Positions 14,251-23,078 are shown, numbered from the stretch's first letter. The stretch is DNA of 31,103 nt from DATNPH01 sp036703315 (GCA_036703315.1 DATNPH010000216.1:1-31103); one strand, 5' to 3'. Notes: generated by a model from the sequence alone, not told the origin. Numbers and translations: made by a program.

Positions 14251-14994
14251 CTACTCCTTACTAACCTGCTGCTGTTGAGCCGTCTTGAGAGCGGGAGGTA
14301 TCGGCATTCCCATTGCTTGTGTCAACTCTTTAGGTGGTTGCTGGCGAGAAGGCAAAGTTGCGTCTTGACCTGTCACGGCGGTAGGGGGAACCAGCTTCAT
14401 GTTGTGAGTGGTACTGTAGTAGCGATGCGTTTGTTGAATCTTGCCTCGCTCCTGAATAGATTCATTGGATATCTTCTTGCGCAACTTAATAATTGCATCC
14501 ATGATTGCTTCTGGGCGAGGAGGGCAACCGGGTATGTAAACATCTATTGGCAGAATCTTATCCGCTCCTCGAATAGCCGTATAAGAATCAGCGCTGAACA
14601 TCCCTCCAGTAATCATGCAAGCTCCCATCGCAATCACGTATTTAGGTTCGGGCATCTGCTCGTAAAGGCGAAGTGTTGCTTGAGACATTTTCATGTTCAG
14701 AGTACCCGCCAAAATGAGTAAGTCGGCTTGGCGCGGGCTAGCGCGGGGAATTAAGCCAAATCGGTCAAAGTCGAAACGTGAACCGATCATCCCAGCATAT
14801 TCAATGAAGCAGCAAGCCGTACCGTACAGTAAAGGCCATAAGCTGGAGAGCCGCGCCCAACTATAGAGATCGTCTACTGTCGTCAAAATGACGTTTTCGG
14901 AGAGCTGTTGAGTCACCGAAGGGCGGTCAGCAGGGGATATTATTTGTTGGTTATCAAATAATGGATTGGGATTGCCTGGGCTGTAATTTGTCAT
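14251..14994 (-). CDS. ndhK: NDH-1 subunit K (NdhK), solitary
   Basis: A 247-aa iron-sulfur subunit of the thylakoid NAD(P)H-quinone (ferredoxin-plastoquinone) oxidoreductase. It carries cluster N2 near the quinone site. The ligand cysteines are present: Cys61-Cys62 (YGTACCFIEYAG), Cys126 (MGACMITGG) and Cys157 (PGCPPRPEAI). ENVILTTVDDLYSWARLSS and QERGKIQQTHRYYSTTHNMK are cyanobacterial NdhK features. Compared with the typical protein as I remember it, there are changes in normally strict stretches (AGTLNMKMSQATLRLYEQ, GGMFSADSYTAIRGADKIL). The usual ndhC upstream and ndhJ downstream are absent, which suggests a paralogue. The start is the ATG at 14994; the open frame reaches a TTG at 15030. 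Confidence 0.9.
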   Translation of the reverse strand: MTNYSPGNPNPLFDNQQIISPADRPSVTQQLSENVILTTVDDLYSWARLSSLWPLLYGTACCFIEYAGMIGSRFDFDRFGLIPRASPRQADLLILAGTLNMKMSQATLRLYEQMPEPKYVIAMGACMITGGMFSADSYTAIRGADKILPIDVYIPGCPPRPEAIMDAIIKLRKKISNESIQERGKIQQTHRYYSTTHNMKLVPPTAVTGQDATLPSRQQPPKELTQAMGMPIPPALKTAQQQQVSKE

Positions 14995-15030
14995 ACTAGG
15001 TTCAAACAAGTATCTCGATCTGGAACACAA

Positions 15031-15682
15031 GTTTAATCAGTTCAATTCAAAAATTAACTGAATAGGTACAGTGGAAGCCTTGATAAAGCACTCTTAAGGT
15101 AAAAAGAATTTAGGAAATATTAGAAACATTAACTACTTCTATCAATCTCCATCAAGGGCATAGCTTAAGTGCGCAGATTATCTCTCCGTATTGAAGGTAA
15201 GACGGTTAGATATAGACACGTAGTACATCGCGATCACGTCTTGTGTAGGATAATCGCTACTTTTTTAAGTACGTTATAATCCTATGATAGTTTTCCTACT
15301 TTAAGTAGAATAATGGCTACAGCTTCAGCCACGTTCTACCCAAAGTATGAGTCTATTATTAAGCCTGTATGTGTTAGTAATTACAGGAAATTTGAAGGCA
15401 GGCGCTAGAAATTGAGTTTCCTTTGTAACCGATATACTAAAGCCTAACTAAAAAAGATGTCTTTTCACGTCTCATTGAGACTCGCTATATTTCAGGAAAC
15501 AAGAGAAACCTGTTCTGCCTTTGTAAAACTAAATCAACAAGTCCGTGCTTGACATGCTTCATGAAGCGCGGCAAGCTCTCAAAGTTAGGAAAAAAGATAA
15601 TAAAACAGTCTTTAATCGAGCGCAGAGTTAACAAATCCATGCTCCAAAATCTAGATAGCAGCTTTCTTCTTTTTTCTTGGTT
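15031..15682. other. Gene-poor 650-bp spacer
   Basis: No convincing gene. At 15313-15408 there is a 31-codon plus-strand frame (MATASATFYPKYESIIKP and 13 more residues). It is preceded by a TATAAT-like box near 15274-15280 and the palindrome CTACTTTAAGTAG just upstream, but has no Shine-Dalgarno; I would not annotate it as a gene. Short palindromes such as GCTTCATGAAGC (about 15559) occur. Confidence 0.5.
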
Positions 15683-16642
15683 TTACCCTTTCTGCTGCAT
15701 CTCGGTGTAAGCAGCATACACCCCTTGAACGTTGTACCAATTGAGAAAAATTCGGGCAATTTCTAGAGCTAGCTGAGGCTTACCTTGATTAATTAACCAT
15801 TGTAAGAAAGGAGCCATCGTGCGCTCATTGAGGCGTCCACCGAGAGAGAGGAGTCCCCAGAGTATACGGTGCAGCCAAGTCATTTGAATCATCATCCGCA
15901 CGTCCCAGCTGGGATGTTTTTGGTAAAATAAAACTCCCATACGCCCCCGTTGAATTTCTCGATCAATCATTCGGGGAATTTGGTCTAAAGCAAAGGGCGG
16001 ATGCCAGTGGTAGCCTACAGCGGCTGGGCATTTAATTAGTTTTAAACCTAGTTGTTTGAGACGCACCCCTAGTTCTAAGTCTTCCCAGCCGTAGAGTTGA
16101 AAGCGAGTATCAAATAGTCCCGCTTTTTCTAACCATTTACGAGCGATCGCTACATTCCCTGTAGCAAAGTAAGCGGCTGAATAGTCAGTGAGCTTGTAGG
16201 GTTCCGATGTGGGATTATCGAAATTGCCAGTATTAATCACCCAACCATACGTAAAGAAGCGATCGCTGCCTAACTGCTGCTGTCCTCGCACTAAAGCATC
16301 AGCATGGGATTGGAGAAAATGCTCTGTGACAACTAAATCACTATCAATGAAGATAATCGTGTCACCCTTAGCTTGTTCGACACCCAGATTTCGCGCTGCT
16401 GCGGGTCCCTTGTGGTCTTGAGAGTGCGATCGCACATGGGGAAATTCTGCGGCGTGTAACTCTAGCCACTCCAACGTGCCATCTGTTGAACCGTCATCTA
16501 CCAAGACAACTTCGTAGGCAAAAACGACGCTATCATCCCTGAGTTGCTGATGTTCTAAAGCTCTCAGGCATTTTTCCAGAATTGGTTTGCGATTGTAAGT
16601 GGGAATGACAACGCTGAAAAACAAGGGAGCCTCTTGCCGCAC
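15683..16642 (-). CDS. Family 2 glycosyltransferase (GT-A fold)
   Basis: A 319-aa GT2 enzyme using a nucleotide-sugar donor. The N-terminal Rossmann-like domain has FFSVVIPTYNRKPIL (residues 8-22) and VVLVDDGSTDGT (45-56). The metal-binding DxD is Asp100-Ser-Asp102 (IIFIDSDLVV). The acceptor-side motif YGWEDLELGVRLKQLG (184-199) is like that of galactosyltransferase-type GT2 C-terminal domains. The C-terminus has amphipathic or hydrophobic segments (WGLLSLGGRL) suggesting membrane association. Sugar and acceptor are unknown; a role in glycolipid or surface-polysaccharide synthesis is likely. The start is a GTG at 16642 and no upstream ATG is in frame. It is divergent from menB over a 185-bp spacer. 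Confidence 0.88.
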   Translation of the reverse strand: MRQEAPLFFSVVIPTYNRKPILEKCLRALEHQQLRDDSVVFAYEVVLVDDGSTDGTLEWLELHAAEFPHVRSHSQDHKGPAAARNLGVEQAKGDTIIFIDSDLVVTEHFLQSHADALVRGQQQLGSDRFFTYGWVINTGNFDNPTSEPYKLTDYSAAYFATGNVAIARKWLEKAGLFDTRFQLYGWEDLELGVRLKQLGLKLIKCPAAVGYHWHPPFALDQIPRMIDREIQRGRMGVLFYQKHPSWDVRMMIQMTWLHRILWGLLSLGGRLNERTMAPFLQWLINQGKPQLALEIARIFLNWYNVQGVYAAYTEMQQKG

Positions 16643-16827
16643 AATTATATTGATATCTTCAGCCTATCAGGTGTCTGAGGAAGAATGTTGGAATAGGTGG
16701 ACTGAGGCAACAGTGTCACACAAGAGCAAGGATTCGCTTAAAGTAGGCACATCACGTTAAAATGCATACTGCTCAAAAGCAGTCCTCAGATACTTACAAT
16801 CCCAAAGAGTAACGCAACATAACTCTC

Positions 16828-17661
16828 ATGCAAATCGAATGGCAAACCGCCAAAACCTACGAAGACATTTTGTATCACAAAGCCGACGGTATTGCCAAAA
16901 TTACTATCAATCGTCCCCACAAACGCAATGCTTTCCGCCCCAAAACAGTATTTGAACTCTACGACGCCTTCTGTAACGCCCGTGAAGACACCAGAATTGG
17001 CGTTGTACTCTTCACTGGTGCTGGACCTCACACTGATGGCAAATATGCTTTCTGTTCTGGTGGTGACCAAGGTGTCCGAGGTAAGGCTGGGTATGTTGGA
17101 GATGATGGCGTTCCTCGCCTAAATGTACTCGATTTGCAACGCCTGATTCGCTCTATGCCCAAAGTGGTGATTGCTTTGGTTGCTGGATACGCGATCGGGG
17201 GGGGTCACGTTCTGCACTTGATTTGTGACCTAACCATTGCTGCTGACAACGCTATCTTTGGTCAAACCGGTCCCAAAGTTGGTAGCTTTGATGGTGGATT
17301 TGGCGCTAGCTATCTCGCTAGAATCGTTGGTCAAAAAAAAGCGCGAGAAATTTGGTTCCTCTGCCGTCAGTACACGGCGTCTCAAGCAATGGAAATGGGT
17401 TTGGTTAACTGTGTTGTTCCCGTGGAACAGTTGGAAGCGGAAGGCGTCCAGTGGGCGAACGAAATTTTGGAGAAAAGTCCAATTGCTATCCGTTGCTTGA
17501 AAGCTGCTTTTAACGCTGACTGTGACGGTCAAGCTGGTTTACAAGAACTGGCGGGGAATGCTACCTTGCTCTACTACATGACTGAGGAAGGAGCAGAGGG
17601 AAAACAAGCTTTTTTGGAAAAGCGATCGCCCGATTTTCGTCAATACCCGTGGTTACCTTAG
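16828..17661 (+). CDS. menB: MenB, 1,4-dihydroxy-2-naphthoyl-CoA synthase
   Basis: A 277-aa crotonase-fold enzyme that closes the second ring of the naphthoquinone by converting o-succinylbenzoyl-CoA to DHNA-CoA. In cyanobacteria this leads to phylloquinone, the photosystem I A1 cofactor. Characteristic blocks: DGIAKITINRPHKRNAFRP, YAFCSGGDQGVRG (oxyanion hole), AGYAIGGGHVLHLICDLTIA and FGQTGPKVGSFDGGFGASYL, plus the C-terminal EKRSPDFRQYPWLP. The length is standard. The ATG at 16828 follows weak upstream ribosome-binding sequence (AAGAGTAACG). It is monocistronic; a hairpin with a T run at 17793-17820 follows. Other men genes are not in the window, as usual for cyanobacteria. Confidence 0.96.
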   Translation: MQIEWQTAKTYEDILYHKADGIAKITINRPHKRNAFRPKTVFELYDAFCNAREDTRIGVVLFTGAGPHTDGKYAFCSGGDQGVRGKAGYVGDDGVPRLNVLDLQRLIRSMPKVVIALVAGYAIGGGHVLHLICDLTIAADNAIFGQTGPKVGSFDGGFGASYLARIVGQKKAREIWFLCRQYTASQAMEMGLVNCVVPVEQLEAEGVQWANEILEKSPIAIRCLKAAFNADCDGQAGLQELAGNATLLYYMTEEGAEGKQAFLEKRSPDFRQYPWLP

Positions 17662-18038
17662 CTATGAATGGTCAACCATTCAACATTCATAGATTACTCT
17701 TCAACATCATCAAAATCAATGTGATGAACTATCAGCAAATCTAAGCAATACTTAAGCCGTCAAACAAATTGATCATTGACCCTAAACATATTCTCCTGCT
17801 GTTGTTGACAGGAGCTTTTTAGATATTTTCTATCGAAATATTTTTTTATATTGACGCAAGTTTTTTTCTATGGTAAAAATTATTTTATATTTTTAATAGA
17901 GCTCTCAGGTTTTAGTAGACCAATAATTTAGGTCTACCTTGGGGGAGAGATTTTGAGGTTAGGGAGAATCTTTCCAAGTTCTTAACGTTCGTTGGGTAAC
18001 TTGTAAAAGCAATCTCAATCAGACTGTAATCAATTCTT
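17662..18038. other. Spacer with terminator, otherwise AT-rich
   Basis: It holds the menB terminator (17793-17820) and then very AT-rich sequence (17815-17900). That AT-rich part could hold promoters for the hypothetical gene at 18039. A 100-aa minus-strand frame overlaps that gene, but I treat it as its shadow. Confidence 0.5.
17793..17820 (+). terminator. Rho-independent terminator of menB
   Basis: CTCCTG (17793-17798) pairs with CAGGAG (17809-17814) over a 10-nt loop, followed by CTTTTT. It lies about 130 bp after the menB stop. Confidence 0.7.
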
Positions 18039-18482
18039 ATGCATCTCTCCAACTTACGTGATCTATTAGGACGCTTCCTAAATGGGAGTGAACGTAAAAA
18101 CAACCCGTCAAATCTTACTCCTGAGTTGTCTGAAAAAAGTCGGCTGATCCATAGGCTTAACTGCATTGACCTCAACGAAGACGAAGCCAAGTGCTTGCAG
18201 GGACACCTTACCACAATCCTGGAGGCTCGCCATCAAGATAAAGACTCTAGCTTGGTACGTACTTCTCAATCCAGTTGCCTCGTACTTGAGATGGCTAACG
18301 AGGATTTCCAGGATTTTGTTCACCACGTTGGCGAGAATGGCGTCCATCTATTCCGCGCCATAGTTCAGAGTGATAACAGCAAAACTCCAACACAAACACG
18401 AAAGCTGACGATTGTTGGTCAGCATGGACTCCGCCTATTCCCTATAATCGTCCGCCGTCGCAACAGCTTGCTACAGAACTAG
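18039..18482 (+). CDS. Hypothetical protein (147 aa)
   Basis: A 147-aa soluble frame with no recognised domain. The composition is plausible for a real protein: an amphipathic N-terminus MHLSNLRDLLGRFLNG, a charged middle part, a hydrophobic/acidic motif SSCLVLEMANEDFQDFVHHV and a basic C-terminus (LFPIIVRRRNSLLQN). The ATG lacks a clear Shine-Dalgarno. The opposite-strand frames here are shorter and lower in quality. It may share the transcription direction of the GT4 gene 150 bp downstream. Confidence is limited because there is no family support. Confidence 0.45.
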   Translation: MHLSNLRDLLGRFLNGSERKNNPSNLTPELSEKSRLIHRLNCIDLNEDEAKCLQGHLTTILEARHQDKDSSLVRTSQSSCLVLEMANEDFQDFVHHVGENGVHLFRAIVQSDNSKTPTQTRKLTIVGQHGLRLFPIIVRRRNSLLQN

Positions 18483-18630
18483 TGCAAGATTGGCAGAAAT
18501 CATCGATCAATTGTGAGCAGGGTAAGCAGGGTAAGCATTCAAAACTAGAGCGAGTCAAGCCATTACTCTGAGGTACTCTGCTCAGGCTATCACCCAGTCA
18601 ACTTACAATTCCTATTAAGAGAGATTGAGC

Positions 18631-19785
18631 ATGCAACGTTTACGCGTCGGTTACTTATCTTCTCAAAATTATTTAGATAAGAATGCTTGGTCAGGTAGCC
18701 TTTATCATATGCATCAAGCCTTAAGCTCAAGAAATGTGCAAGTCGTTAATTTGGGAGAACCCAAGAAGCCTTCTCGTTGGCAGCATCTTTTAAACCGTGT
18801 GTTTAAAAAAAACAATTCTTATAAACTAGGTTCACCTCAATACATTGCAGAGTATACAAAGTTTGCCGACAAGGTACACAAGCAGCTTATCAAAATGCAA
18901 TGCGATGTCATTTTTGCACCTGTGGCATCGGCAGAACTAACTTTTATTGAAACCCAAATACCCATTATTTACTTATCAGATGCCACTTTTAGTTTATATG
19001 AGCAGTATTATCAATTAAATTTAGATAAACAAGAATCTGAATGGGCATCCAAACAAGAATCAATAGCTATATCGAAAGCTAGTAGACTAGTATATTCATC
19101 AGAATGGGCTGCTAATTCAGCTGTTTGTGATTACCAGGCGGATGAATCTAAGATTCAAGTAATTCCCTTTGGTGCAAATCTAGATACTTCTCCTTTAGCT
19201 GAAGAAGTTTTATCAAAAACTCTAACTTTACCTTGTCGTTTATTATTTGTTGGAAAGGATTGGGAAAGAAAAGGTGGAGAAATAGCTTTTAAAACGTTTA
19301 TTTCTCTTCGCAATAGGGGGATTGATGCTGAATTAGTTGTCGTAGGAAGTGTACCGCCTGCTGATATTAAACATGAGAAGCTGACAGTTATTCCTTATTT
19401 GAACAAAAATATTCCTCAACAGAAAAAGCAACTCGATGAGCTATTTTTGAAATCACATTTTTTCGTTTTTCCTACTCGTGCTGATTTTTCACCTATTGTA
19501 ATATGTGAAGCAAATGCCTTCGGTCTTCCTGTATTAACAACAGATGGCGGAGGAATCCGCACTCTTGTTAAGAATGGGGAAAATGGCTACATGCTACCAC
19601 TTTCTGCCTCAAGCGATGATTACGCTGGTTTAATAGCACAACTGTTTTCGGATAAAACTAGCTATGAGCAGTTAGTGCGCTCCTCAAGAAAAGAATATGA
19701 GATGCGTTTGAACTGGAATAAATGGGCGGAAAGCATGGATCAGTTAATCATGAATCTTCTAGATTCTCAGAGTTCAAATAGATAA
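18631..19785 (+). CDS. Family 4 glycosyltransferase (GT-B fold)
   Basis: A retaining GT-B glycosyltransferase of 384 aa. The N-terminal domain begins LRVGYLSSQNYLDKNAWSG and contains RLVYSSEWAANSAVCDYQ and VIPFGANLD at the domain hinge. The C-terminal domain has LLFVGKDWERKGGEIAF (donor-phosphate Arg/Lys region) and the E-x7-E region as ADFSPIVICEANAFGLPVL, in which the first Glu is replaced. The ATG at 18631 follows AAGAGAG; a TTG at 18625 is less likely. The gene is distinctly AT-richer than menB or the genes to its left, hinting at transfer. Donor and acceptor are unknown. Together with the VanZ-LamG gene downstream it suggests an exopolysaccharide or envelope locus. Confidence 0.88.
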   Translation: MQRLRVGYLSSQNYLDKNAWSGSLYHMHQALSSRNVQVVNLGEPKKPSRWQHLLNRVFKKNNSYKLGSPQYIAEYTKFADKVHKQLIKMQCDVIFAPVASAELTFIETQIPIIYLSDATFSLYEQYYQLNLDKQESEWASKQESIAISKASRLVYSSEWAANSAVCDYQADESKIQVIPFGANLDTSPLAEEVLSKTLTLPCRLLFVGKDWERKGGEIAFKTFISLRNRGIDAELVVVGSVPPADIKHEKLTVIPYLNKNIPQQKKQLDELFLKSHFFVFPTRADFSPIVICEANAFGLPVLTTDGGGIRTLVKNGENGYMLPLSASSDDYAGLIAQLFSDKTSYEQLVRSSRKEYEMRLNWNKWAESMDQLIMNLLDSQSSNR

Positions 19786-20094
19786 TTCTAAAAAACTTAG
19801 GACTTACGCATAACCTCTAATTGTAGGGTAGGCTATGCCCACCATAACGCTATATGTAGTGCCTGAAGGCTCGATTTGCGTAAGTCCTGAAACTGCTACA
19901 AGATTTCAGTTTATAGGAGTTTTATTGAGATGAAGACTTTGTGAATACACGGGCGAGTTCTGTCGTTTATGTGTTATCAAGGTTAGGTGGAGCTTGATGA
20001 AACTAATTTAAACGAATACTGCGCAATTGCAAGTCAGATAGCGTGCATCTATAGACCCAAATATAGGTAATATTTACCAAAGGATTTATAGACT
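19786..20094. other. Spacer containing a MITE-like element
   Basis: Between the GT4 and VanZ genes there is no ORF. It holds the palindromic element at 19799-19888, then AT-rich sequence. An AAAGGA box at about 20078 probably serves the ATG at 20095. Confidence 0.6.
19799..19888. mobile_element. MITE-like palindromic element B (90 bp)
   Basis: Terminal inverted repeats AGGACTTACGCA (19799-19810) and TGCGTAAGTCCT (19877-19888) are identical to the outer 12 bp of element A at 14136-14227. The core differs and includes the common cyanobacterial motif TAGGGTAGGCTATGCCCACC. No transposase is present. It is inserted 14 bp after the GT4 stop. Confidence 0.75.
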
Positions 20095-21627
20095 ATGAAG
20101 GCACGCAATAATATTACTATATTAGCAAAAGCTGATTTAGATAATCTCATACATCAATGGACTCCTAGACTAATCATTTTCAGCCTTCTCCTAGTACTAT
20201 TCAGTACACTTTTCCCCTTTGATTTTTCTTTTAAAAATGGTTTTTCTCTCAAAGAGATTGCGGAAAGTTTCAGTAATGCAAGTGATTTAAGTGATCGAAT
20301 CGGAAATGTGCTGTTGTTCTTGCCTTTAGGCTTCGGGTTAAGCGGCTTACTACAGACAAGCCGACTTGGAGCAACGGCAAAACTTGCAATAATTCTCATT
20401 ATTAGTGCTAGCTTATCTTCTACAGTTGAAGTCCTGCAAGCGTTTCTGCCTTTAAGGGCTTCCACGATCTCCGATATTATTACCAATACTATGGGGGGAG
20501 GCTTAGGGTTTCTGTGCTTTCATCTGTGGAGAAAGACAATCATCAGTTATACCTTGGCGCTGATAGAAAGAATTAAAAAGAGTTTTTCTACTAAAAAATT
20601 GACAATAGGTTTCCTGGTATACATGGTCTTACTCTGTTTCATGTCTGTCGCCTTACCAGGTGCTATGAATCTTAGGAGTTGGGATGCAACTTTTCCGCTA
20701 CTGCTTGGTAATGAGCGGACAGGAGATAGACCTTGGCAGGGATATATTTCTGAACTCTATATCGCCGATCGAGCTATTTCAGAGCAGGAGGTCGCACGGG
20801 CTTTTTCTGATAAACCCTCCTTTGCGAGTATCGGCAACTCTCTTGTTGCTGCGTATCAACTGACTGGTAAAGAAAACTATCGCGATCGCACTCAACATCT
20901 TCCAGACTTATCTTGGAGAGGACAGCCCCCAGACACTCAAGACACAAAAGGTGTTTTTCTAACTCCCAGTCATTGGCTAGAAACAGCAAATTCTGCTACA
21001 TCCCTAATCCAAAAAATTCGTGAAACTTCTAAGTTCACCTTAAATTTGACGATTGCCACGGCTAACACAACTCAGGTTGGACCTGCTCGAATTGTCTCAC
21101 TTTCAAACGGCCCTAATTATCGTAATTTTACGCTTGGACAAGATAAATCTGACCTAGTCTTTCGGCTACGGACACCTGTTTCTGGAGAAAATGGGACTAA
21201 CCCCGAAATCGTTGTACCTGGTTTATTTGCAAATACTAACGTTCATCACATCATCATTACTTATGATGGATTATTACTCCAGATCTACACGGACAAACTA
21301 GAGAGTGTACACTCATTTGAAATAGCTCCAATGAGTTACAAAGTTTTGTACCATGAACTCATTTTTATTCCTCTTGGTCTTCTTTTAGCACTCATATTCT
21401 CTAGTTATAGAGGGCGATTCATCTTCTATGTGTTTTTGCTCTTAGGCGGGATAGTAGTACCTTCTCTAATAGTGGAAGGCATTTTAGCAAGTGGAAGCGG
21501 GAGGAGCATTAGTCTGGCAAATCTGTTAACTAGCATGTTAGTCACGGGTTGCACCCTGTTAGTCTTTACGGTGCGGTTTCCCTATGGGTTGAACAAGAAA
21601 TCCGTACAACATGCACAAGAACGGTAG
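20095..21627 (+). CDS. VanZ-like membrane protein fused to a LamG/concanavalin-like domain
   Basis: A 510-aa protein in three parts. Residues 25-145 are a VanZ-like domain with four helices and the family residues RIGNVLLFLPLGFGL (69-83), EVLQAFLPLRASTISDIITN (112-131) and a Gly-rich end. A helix at about 172-192 follows. Residues about 195-420 form an extracytoplasmic beta-rich region resembling LamG/concanavalin folds (GYISELYIADRAISEQEV, TPSHWLETANSATSLIQKI, NVHHIIITYDG). Two to three C-terminal helices (about 425-500) close it. VanZ-LamG fusions occur near exopolysaccharide and exosortase genes, so a role in surface polysaccharide assembly or glycan sensing is likely but unproven. The ATG follows AAAGGA. 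Neighbour: the GT4 gene 309 bp upstream. Confidence 0.82.
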   Translation: MKARNNITILAKADLDNLIHQWTPRLIIFSLLLVLFSTLFPFDFSFKNGFSLKEIAESFSNASDLSDRIGNVLLFLPLGFGLSGLLQTSRLGATAKLAIILIISASLSSTVEVLQAFLPLRASTISDIITNTMGGGLGFLCFHLWRKTIISYTLALIERIKKSFSTKKLTIGFLVYMVLLCFMSVALPGAMNLRSWDATFPLLLGNERTGDRPWQGYISELYIADRAISEQEVARAFSDKPSFASIGNSLVAAYQLTGKENYRDRTQHLPDLSWRGQPPDTQDTKGVFLTPSHWLETANSATSLIQKIRETSKFTLNLTIATANTTQVGPARIVSLSNGPNYRNFTLGQDKSDLVFRLRTPVSGENGTNPEIVVPGLFANTNVHHIIITYDGLLLQIYTDKLESVHSFEIAPMSYKVLYHELIFIPLGLLLALIFSSYRGRFIFYVFLLLGGIVVPSLIVEGILASGSGRSISLANLLTSMLVTGCTLLVFTVRFPYGLNKKSVQHAQER

Positions 21628-21643
21628 ATTTCCCTTATTCACA

Positions 21644-21764
21644 TCTTGCACCAGTCTCAACAAGCTTTGTTTTGTAGGGTGGGCAGTGGCGAGGATAGGT
21701 TCAGAAGTTAAGAATAGCGTTGGTAGGCACTGCCCACCATGTGTTTAATGACAATGGTGCAAGA
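21644..21764. mobile_element. Nested palindromic repeat (121 bp)
   Basis: Outer inverted repeats TCTTGCACCA (21644-21653) and TGGTGCAAGA (21755-21764) enclose inner arms GGTGGGCAGTG and CACTGCCCACC. It lies between the convergent VanZ-LamG gene and the histidine kinase, where it could also act as a bidirectional terminator. No coding capacity. Confidence 0.65.
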
Positions 21765-21779
21765 GCTCAGCTTACCTAT

Positions 21780-23078
21780 TCAGGAGTTCCGGTCTTTTTT
21801 AGTACCATAAGAGGGTGCATAAGCTCGCAAGCGGACTGTAAAACAACTGCCAACGTCTACTTTGCTAGTAACCGTGATTAAGCCGCCATGATTTTTAGCA
21901 ATGGCTTGAGCGATCGCAAGTCCTAATCCAGAGCCGCCAACTCGATAGCAGCGAGACTGCTCTACTCGCCAAAACCGATTAAAGATATGCTTGAGGTATT
22001 CTGGCGCAATCCCAATCCCTGTATCTCGTACCTGGATCAGGAGATAGTTACCTTCTTTACTACTGTCGATTTCGACGGTGCCTCCCTCAGATGTGTACTC
22101 AAGGGCGTTTTCAATCAAATTAGAAAATAGCCGAGTCAGGTGAACTGGCTCACCGAGAAGATGTAAATGACGAGCTAAGCTAACTTTTAAGTTGATACCT
22201 TTTTCCTGAGCTTGGGATGTATACAGCCGAATGATACTCTCCAAGAGCATCTCTAAATCAACAGGCTTATGCTCTTTGTTAGGAGCTTGTTCAGTACGAG
22301 CCAACAGCAGCAGATCTTCCGTAAGCTGTGCCATTTGGTTGGTAGCACTGGCTATTGCTTTCAACTTGTCTGCGTCGGTAGCCCGCATTCCCTGCGGATA
22401 TTTTAACGCTACTGCCACATTGCTTTTTATTGCCATCAAGGGACCACGCAGTTCATGGGAAGCATCAGCAGTAAACTGTTTGAGTTGTTGAAAACTCTCT
22501 ACAGCTGGCTGCATAGCCTGCCGAGTAAGTAAAACCCCGCCAATACTACTGAGGACTAGAGATAAAAGAATGCCACTGCCTAGCCCTAAGTCCAATTGTC
22601 CAATGGTTTTATCAAAGTCCGCGGGTGACTGGCTTGCTCTGACATAACCAATCACTTGACCAGAACTGATAAGGATTACAGGCCAAGTAACTCCCTGGAT
22701 GTGCCTCTCATCTCTCTCTATGGGAATAACATTCTCAGGGCCGAAAGGTAATTCCACTACATGCCTGGTGGAGAAGGGCAATTTTAGAACGTTTAGCCCA
22801 ATAGTCTCGACCAGATTGCCTTCAAGATCAAACCACTGTAGCGCTTGATGGTTAGCATTCAGTTCCTTCCAATCAAAATCACTACGAACTTGAAGCTTAC
22901 CCTCATGAAGGTACATGTCGCTGGAACTACTTCTTGCTAAATTAACCAGCTTTTGCCGATAAAGTTTGTCAAGGTTGTGAGTAAAAACAAGACGAACTGC
23001 GATCGCAAATGCCACCAATATTGATGTAAAGACGATCAAGTAAGACAATAACAACCGATACTGAATTTTTTGAAACAC
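21780..23078 (-). CDS. Sensor histidine kinase of a two-component system
   Basis: A 432-aa membrane histidine kinase. An N-terminal transmembrane helix (about 10-32), an extracytoplasmic sensor region (about 33-160) and a second helix (about 164-185) lead to the DHp and catalytic domains. The phospho-accepting His208 is in DASHELRGPLMAIKSN. The ATPase boxes are SNLIENALEY (N-box, 319-328), RDTGIGIAPE (351-360), HIFNRFWRVEQ (F-box) and GGSGLGLAIA (381-390). It is a class I kinase of the OmpR-partner type. The start is a GTG at 23078. The cognate regulator is upstream on the same strand, 234 bp away. The signal is unknown; the architecture resembles the cyanobacterial NrsS/RppB type. Confidence 0.93.
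   Translation of the reverse strand: MFQKIQYRLLLSYLIVFTSILVAFAIAVRLVFTHNLDKLYRQKLVNLARSSSSDMYLHEGKLQVRSDFDWKELNANHQALQWFDLEGNLVETIGLNVLKLPFSTRHVVELPFGPENVIPIERDERHIQGVTWPVILISSGQVIGYVRASQSPADFDKTIGQLDLGLGSGILLSLVLSSIGGVLLTRQAMQPAVESFQQLKQFTADASHELRGPLMAIKSNVAVALKYPQGMRATDADKLKAIASATNQMAQLTEDLLLLARTEQAPNKEHKPVDLEMLLESIIRLYTSQAQEKGINLKVSLARHLHLLGEPVHLTRLFSNLIENALEYTSEGGTVEIDSSKEGNYLLIQVRDTGIGIAPEYLKHIFNRFWRVEQSRCYRVGGSGLGLAIAQAIAKNHGGLITVTSKVDVGSCFTVRLRAYAPSYGTKKDRNS

Noticed and set aside
14215..14721. 168-codon plus-strand frame opposite ndhK
   Set aside because: Antisense of a highly conserved gene, with Cys/Arg-rich low-quality composition.
15313..15408. 31-codon plus-strand frame in the ndhK-GT2 spacer
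   Set aside because: It has no Shine-Dalgarno and no family resemblance; only a TATAAT-like box supports it.
17912..18214. 100-codon minus-strand frame overlapping the hypothetical gene at 18039
   Set aside because: Shorter, no ribosome-binding site, and the composition is worse than that of the plus-strand frame.
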